64,000 nucleotides of DNA from Sepiola atlantica (lineage: Eukaryota; Mollusca; Cephalopoda; Sepiida; Sepiolidae). Below, in pieces: positions 61,065-64,000 of this stretch (positions are counted from its first letter, which is position 1; every line of letters begins with the position of its first letter). Under the pieces are notes generated by a model, which searched no databases, was not told the DNA's origin, and was given only the letters and a program-made list of their open reading frames with translations. The stretch is taken from assembly GCA_963556195.1 (NCBI GenBank), contig OY744520.1, positions 154,137,607 to 154,201,606 of the forward strand, written 5' to 3'. The translations under genes were made by a program, and so were the position numbers.

Positions 61065-61320
61065 CAAGCGCAATAAAAGTCACTTTTCTACCTACCTGCT
61101 TCATTTTTCTGTGTTTTAAAGTACTTTAAAGTGTTATAATTTAAATTTAAATGGTCAATCAAGTATATTACGTTATCTTGAAAAACCAAGATGGCTGACA
61201 GTCGTCCGCCGACCATCTACGTCTGGTGATTTTTTGGAGTATTTGTTTACTATTTTTTTGTTTGTTCACCCCGAAAGACGAAAACCAAACTTCAGGAATA
61301 AATAGGCAGGCAGGTAAGAA
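61065..61320 (+). promoter_or_regulatory. Possible repeat-borne promoter-like segment
   Basis: It resembles 3715-4020 in word order: TTACCAA, then TTTTCTACC, GTTTTAAAG..TTTAAAGTG, and AAGATGGC/AGTATGGCC. AAGATGGC matches the YY1-type initiator-like motif, and the segment ends at a donor-like CAGGTAAGA (61313-61321). This is sequence similarity plus motif reading; promoter function is inference. Confidence 0.3.
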
Positions 61321-61612
61321 AATAACGTTTCGCCTTTGGTAAAAGTTATTTGTTGATCATTTGTTTTTTACCCCTTTTTTCTGTTGGATATTCTTGACAA
61401 TCGCTCCGATTCTTTGTTTAATCGTTATAGGGAATTTATTTGTATACTTATACAAAATCAAATCGCAACATTGGAATACATCAAATACCACCATGGCAAT
61501 CATTTTTATTCTGTTTTTCTTCAAATTATCAAAATGTGAAAGCACATTGTTTTTTTCTGTAGATAAGTCTTCAACTAGATTGATTTCTGCCCGGAGGGTG
61601 GGTAGTTTTCTA

Positions 61613-61682
<70 letters not shown>
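61613..61682. repeat. (TA)n microsatellite
   Basis: About 34 TA units. Confidence 0.95.
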
Positions 61683-61685
<3 letters not shown>

Positions 61686-61790
61686 TAAAATTAAATAAAC
61701 ATTAGAAACAGTCTACGCAGATATACCTACGTTTCGACGCGATAATATGCAAACAGACACACTGATAAACACACATAGTCTAATCTATAT

Positions 61791-61795
61791 CATAT

Positions 61796-61834
<39 letters not shown>

Positions 61835-61874
61835 ATGTGTGTGTGTGTGTGCGTGTGTGCGTGTGTGTGTGTGA
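61791..61874. repeat. (TA)n(GT)n compound microsatellite
   Basis: About 17 TA units, then an imperfect GT run with GC substitutions. Confidence 0.95.
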
Positions 61875-62455
61875 TAGATCAGCTTCTGTGTGTAAATGAG
61901 TGCGTCCGTTAGTATATATAGCCGAACAAAATCTTCTTAATATATGTTTCTGAAAGTTTGAATATTGATAGTAGACCTTCTAGGAAACCTTTTGAGCTAT
62001 GCAAAGAAGGTAGAACTCCTAATTGACAGAAAATTCATACATCAATTAAAAGAAATTACTAGTCAGATCTTTATGACATTTCGGACCTACAACGTATGCA
62101 GAAAATGAAGTGTAATTACTTTTGAGGACTGTTAAGGGGGACAGTAAAATCTACAAATAAATTAAATTTATCTATAATGAAAATATTAAATAACTCTGTA
62201 CTTATTACAGCGTATTTATCATACTTAACCGTAACGGATCATGGTGGTCAGTATACACTAGTCACGTGTAAATACATTGGCCATACGCTATTTTGCTGAT
62301 GTTACAACATGCTATCTACATACAAATCTCTCACTACACTGAGGAAGGTCGCAGGTAGTGGTAGAAAATTCTGTTTTAGAAACGATTCTGTACACCAACT
62401 AACGAGAAATAAAATACAAAATATATAAAAACACACATATATTTTACATTAACTT
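61875..62455. other. Non-coding DNA
   Basis: No gene recognised. Confidence 0.4.
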
Positions 62456-62473
62456 TATATATATGTATATATT

Positions 62474-62510
<37 letters not shown>
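62456..62510. repeat. (TA)n microsatellite
   Basis: Imperfect at the left, about 16 clean TA units at the right. Confidence 0.9.
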
Positions 62511-62511
<1 letters not shown>

Positions 62512-63009
62512 CTGCAGACTTCACGATCTGACAAGAAAATGACAGAACTGAATTAATGACCTGATGAAATTTGCCGAAATTTGATCGTAATAAAAAGCCT
62601 AGAAAATGAAAGGAGAAATCTACACGTAGAAAACATTAAAGAAAGATTTTGTCTCTGATCAAAAAGGACATATTGACTCTGACTTTCTGTCATATTTTAT
62701 CCTCAGAATATGGGCGATATCGTAAGATGCGTCCATCAATTCTGCACATTGAGCGATGATATTTCAAACTTAAGAGTGACAGACAAACGAAAATGCTAGT
62801 TTAAATTAACGTGAATCAAAAATGTTAAGAGTGATTCTATGAAACATCTCAAGATTACAGACCCTAAAACGTGCTTTTTATAATCTAAGCGTGACAGAAG
62901 TATTAAAACTATTATTTAAAACTTGATCTCTTTTTTTTTACACTTTTGTAATCACCTCTTATCAAGATTAAATCGTGACAGACAAACAGAATGCTATTTA
63001 AAACATAAG
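62511..63009. other. Non-coding DNA
   Basis: AT-rich, no gene. AGCGTGACAGA and ATCGTGACAGACAAAC recur at 62888 and 62971 as a small internal repeat. Confidence 0.4.
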
Positions 63010-63032
63010 TATGTATATATATGTAGATAATG

Positions 63033-63108
<76 letters not shown>

Positions 63109-63232
63109 CACACACATATCTATATATCTATATGTGTGTATATACATATATATATATATGTATATATATATGTATATATACATTATATACATATATATAC
63201 GTACTTATATATATATATATGTATACACGCAC

Positions 63233-63291
<59 letters not shown>

Positions 63292-63318
63292 CGTGTGTGT
63301 ATGTGTGTGTGCGTGTGT
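63010..63318. repeat. Long compound (TA)n/(TATG)n/(GT)n region
   Basis: TA runs at about 63040-63100 and 63236-63288 are joined by TATATG and CATACA variants, ending in a GT tail. All the Tyr-Ile frames here are artefacts. Confidence 0.95.
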
Positions 63319-63825
63319 AAAGTGAATAGAAAAGAAGAAAAAAAGAGAAACGTATGTAATATATGGCTTGGTAAGAAGACTTCAAAAGGAGTCTATAATT
63401 ACGAAGTGAATTTCGCAAAATCGAAGTGTCGCGCACTACGCCCACCGACCAAGCGGGAATTAAATACACGATTTATGAGAACGCGGCCAACAAAACGGTA
63501 TCGAATTAAGCATATACAGTTATTTAATCTCAAGAAGAGTACAGGAAGGATCAACAAGTATGCGTTTCATTTGTTGGTCATCTTTAAATTTAATTGTTTC
63601 GTCTTAATAGGCTAAGAACAAACAATATCTTTAAATGAGGTTAGAGTTTTGGACTCGAGACCATTGAGATTGTGTTGGGTGTGTTTTTGAGCACATTAAT
63701 CTAGTTCTGTCAGTTGCTTGTCAAATCGCGTCCGCACATTATAAATTCATTCATTGTTTGAAGTAGTAATAAACTACAGAACAAAATAACAAAATAACAA
63801 AAAACCTTAAATAAAAACAAAAATT
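63319..63825. other. Non-coding DNA
   Basis: 63400-63520 is GC-richer (CGCACTACGCCCACCGACC) but no domain is recognised. Confidence 0.4.
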
Positions 63826-63907
63826 AAGAGAAAATGCCGTCGTATTTAAACAGACATGTATATAATATTATATACATGTTTGTTTAAAGACGACGGAACT
63901 TTCTCTT
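63826..63907. repeat. Long near-perfect palindrome (MITE-like hairpin)
   Basis: CCGTCGTATTTAAACAGACA and the next nine bases are mirrored by the inverted complement up to 63896 with two mismatches. Similarity extends outward through AGAGAAA/TTTCTCT. Arms total about 40 bp with almost no loop. No flanking duplication was identified. Confidence 0.85.
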
Positions 63908-64000
63908 TTCGTTATTTTCTTAACTGTTTTCCCTACTTGGCGAGCTGGTTTTCCAGTTTTCCGGTATTAATACATGTTTTTTTAAGGTGTTTTGTTGTTG

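Overview
This is an AT-rich eukaryotic intergenic or intronic window. I read it as mollusc, most likely a coleoid cephalopod (octopus-like). That rests on very dense long (TA)n arrays, mixed LINE, Penelope-like, SINE and mariner fossils, and the absence of any compact gene arrangement. The species assignment is inference. No bacterial operon, CRISPR array, rRNA gene or intact tRNA gene was seen. Most open frames in the window are artefacts of microsatellites: TA gives Tyr-Ile runs, TTA/AAT gives poly-Tyr/Asn/Ile, and CTT gives poly-Glu.

Layout. 1-5.3 kb: T/C-rich DNA holding a terminal-inverted-repeat element (1882-3355) with a decayed LINE reverse-transcriptase tail nested inside it, flanked by ~53-bp direct repeats. 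6.9-7.7 kb: half of a fold-back element whose other half is at 38.2-39.2 kb. 7.74-8.06 kb: a composite repeat whose minus-strand 5' end is the 5' domain of U2 snRNA; a sister copy without the U2 head lies at 9.78-10.09 kb with a 14-bp target-site duplication. 10.8-11.0 kb: possible LINE tail. 11.6-12.7 kb: a ~127-bp satellite with a palindromic core. 12.76-14.42 kb: minus-strand jockey-type LINE fossil (ORF1 with zinc knuckles plus the start of the ORF2 endonuclease). 18.0-18.5 kb and 27.6-28.06 kb: further LINE ORF2 tails. 26.58-26.72 kb: the best candidate for a host exon, with a Cys-loop ligand-gated channel N-terminal signature and good splice sites. 31.7-32.6 kb and 46.3-47.35 kb: small Penelope-derived inverted-arm repeats carrying a hammerhead-ribozyme-like core. 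40.96-42.24 kb: minus-strand Penelope-like reverse-transcriptase fossil. 43.06-43.77 kb: dead mariner transposase. 47.7-48.96 kb: LINE ORF2 tail. 55.2-56.4 kb: a Penelope-like GIY-YIG relic with inverted terminal arms, set inside a (TA)n array. 58.7-60.9 kb: two segmental tandem duplications. 63.83-63.91 kb: a long palindrome.

All mobile-element reading frames seen are broken, so nothing here looks autonomous. The most interesting signals are the U2-headed composite repeat, the Penelope family with hammerhead-like cores, the long fold-back element split into complementary halves, the (TA)n-bounded ~620-bp repeat present four times, and the isolated channel-like exon. Family assignments come from recognising conserved motifs by eye; no database search was run.
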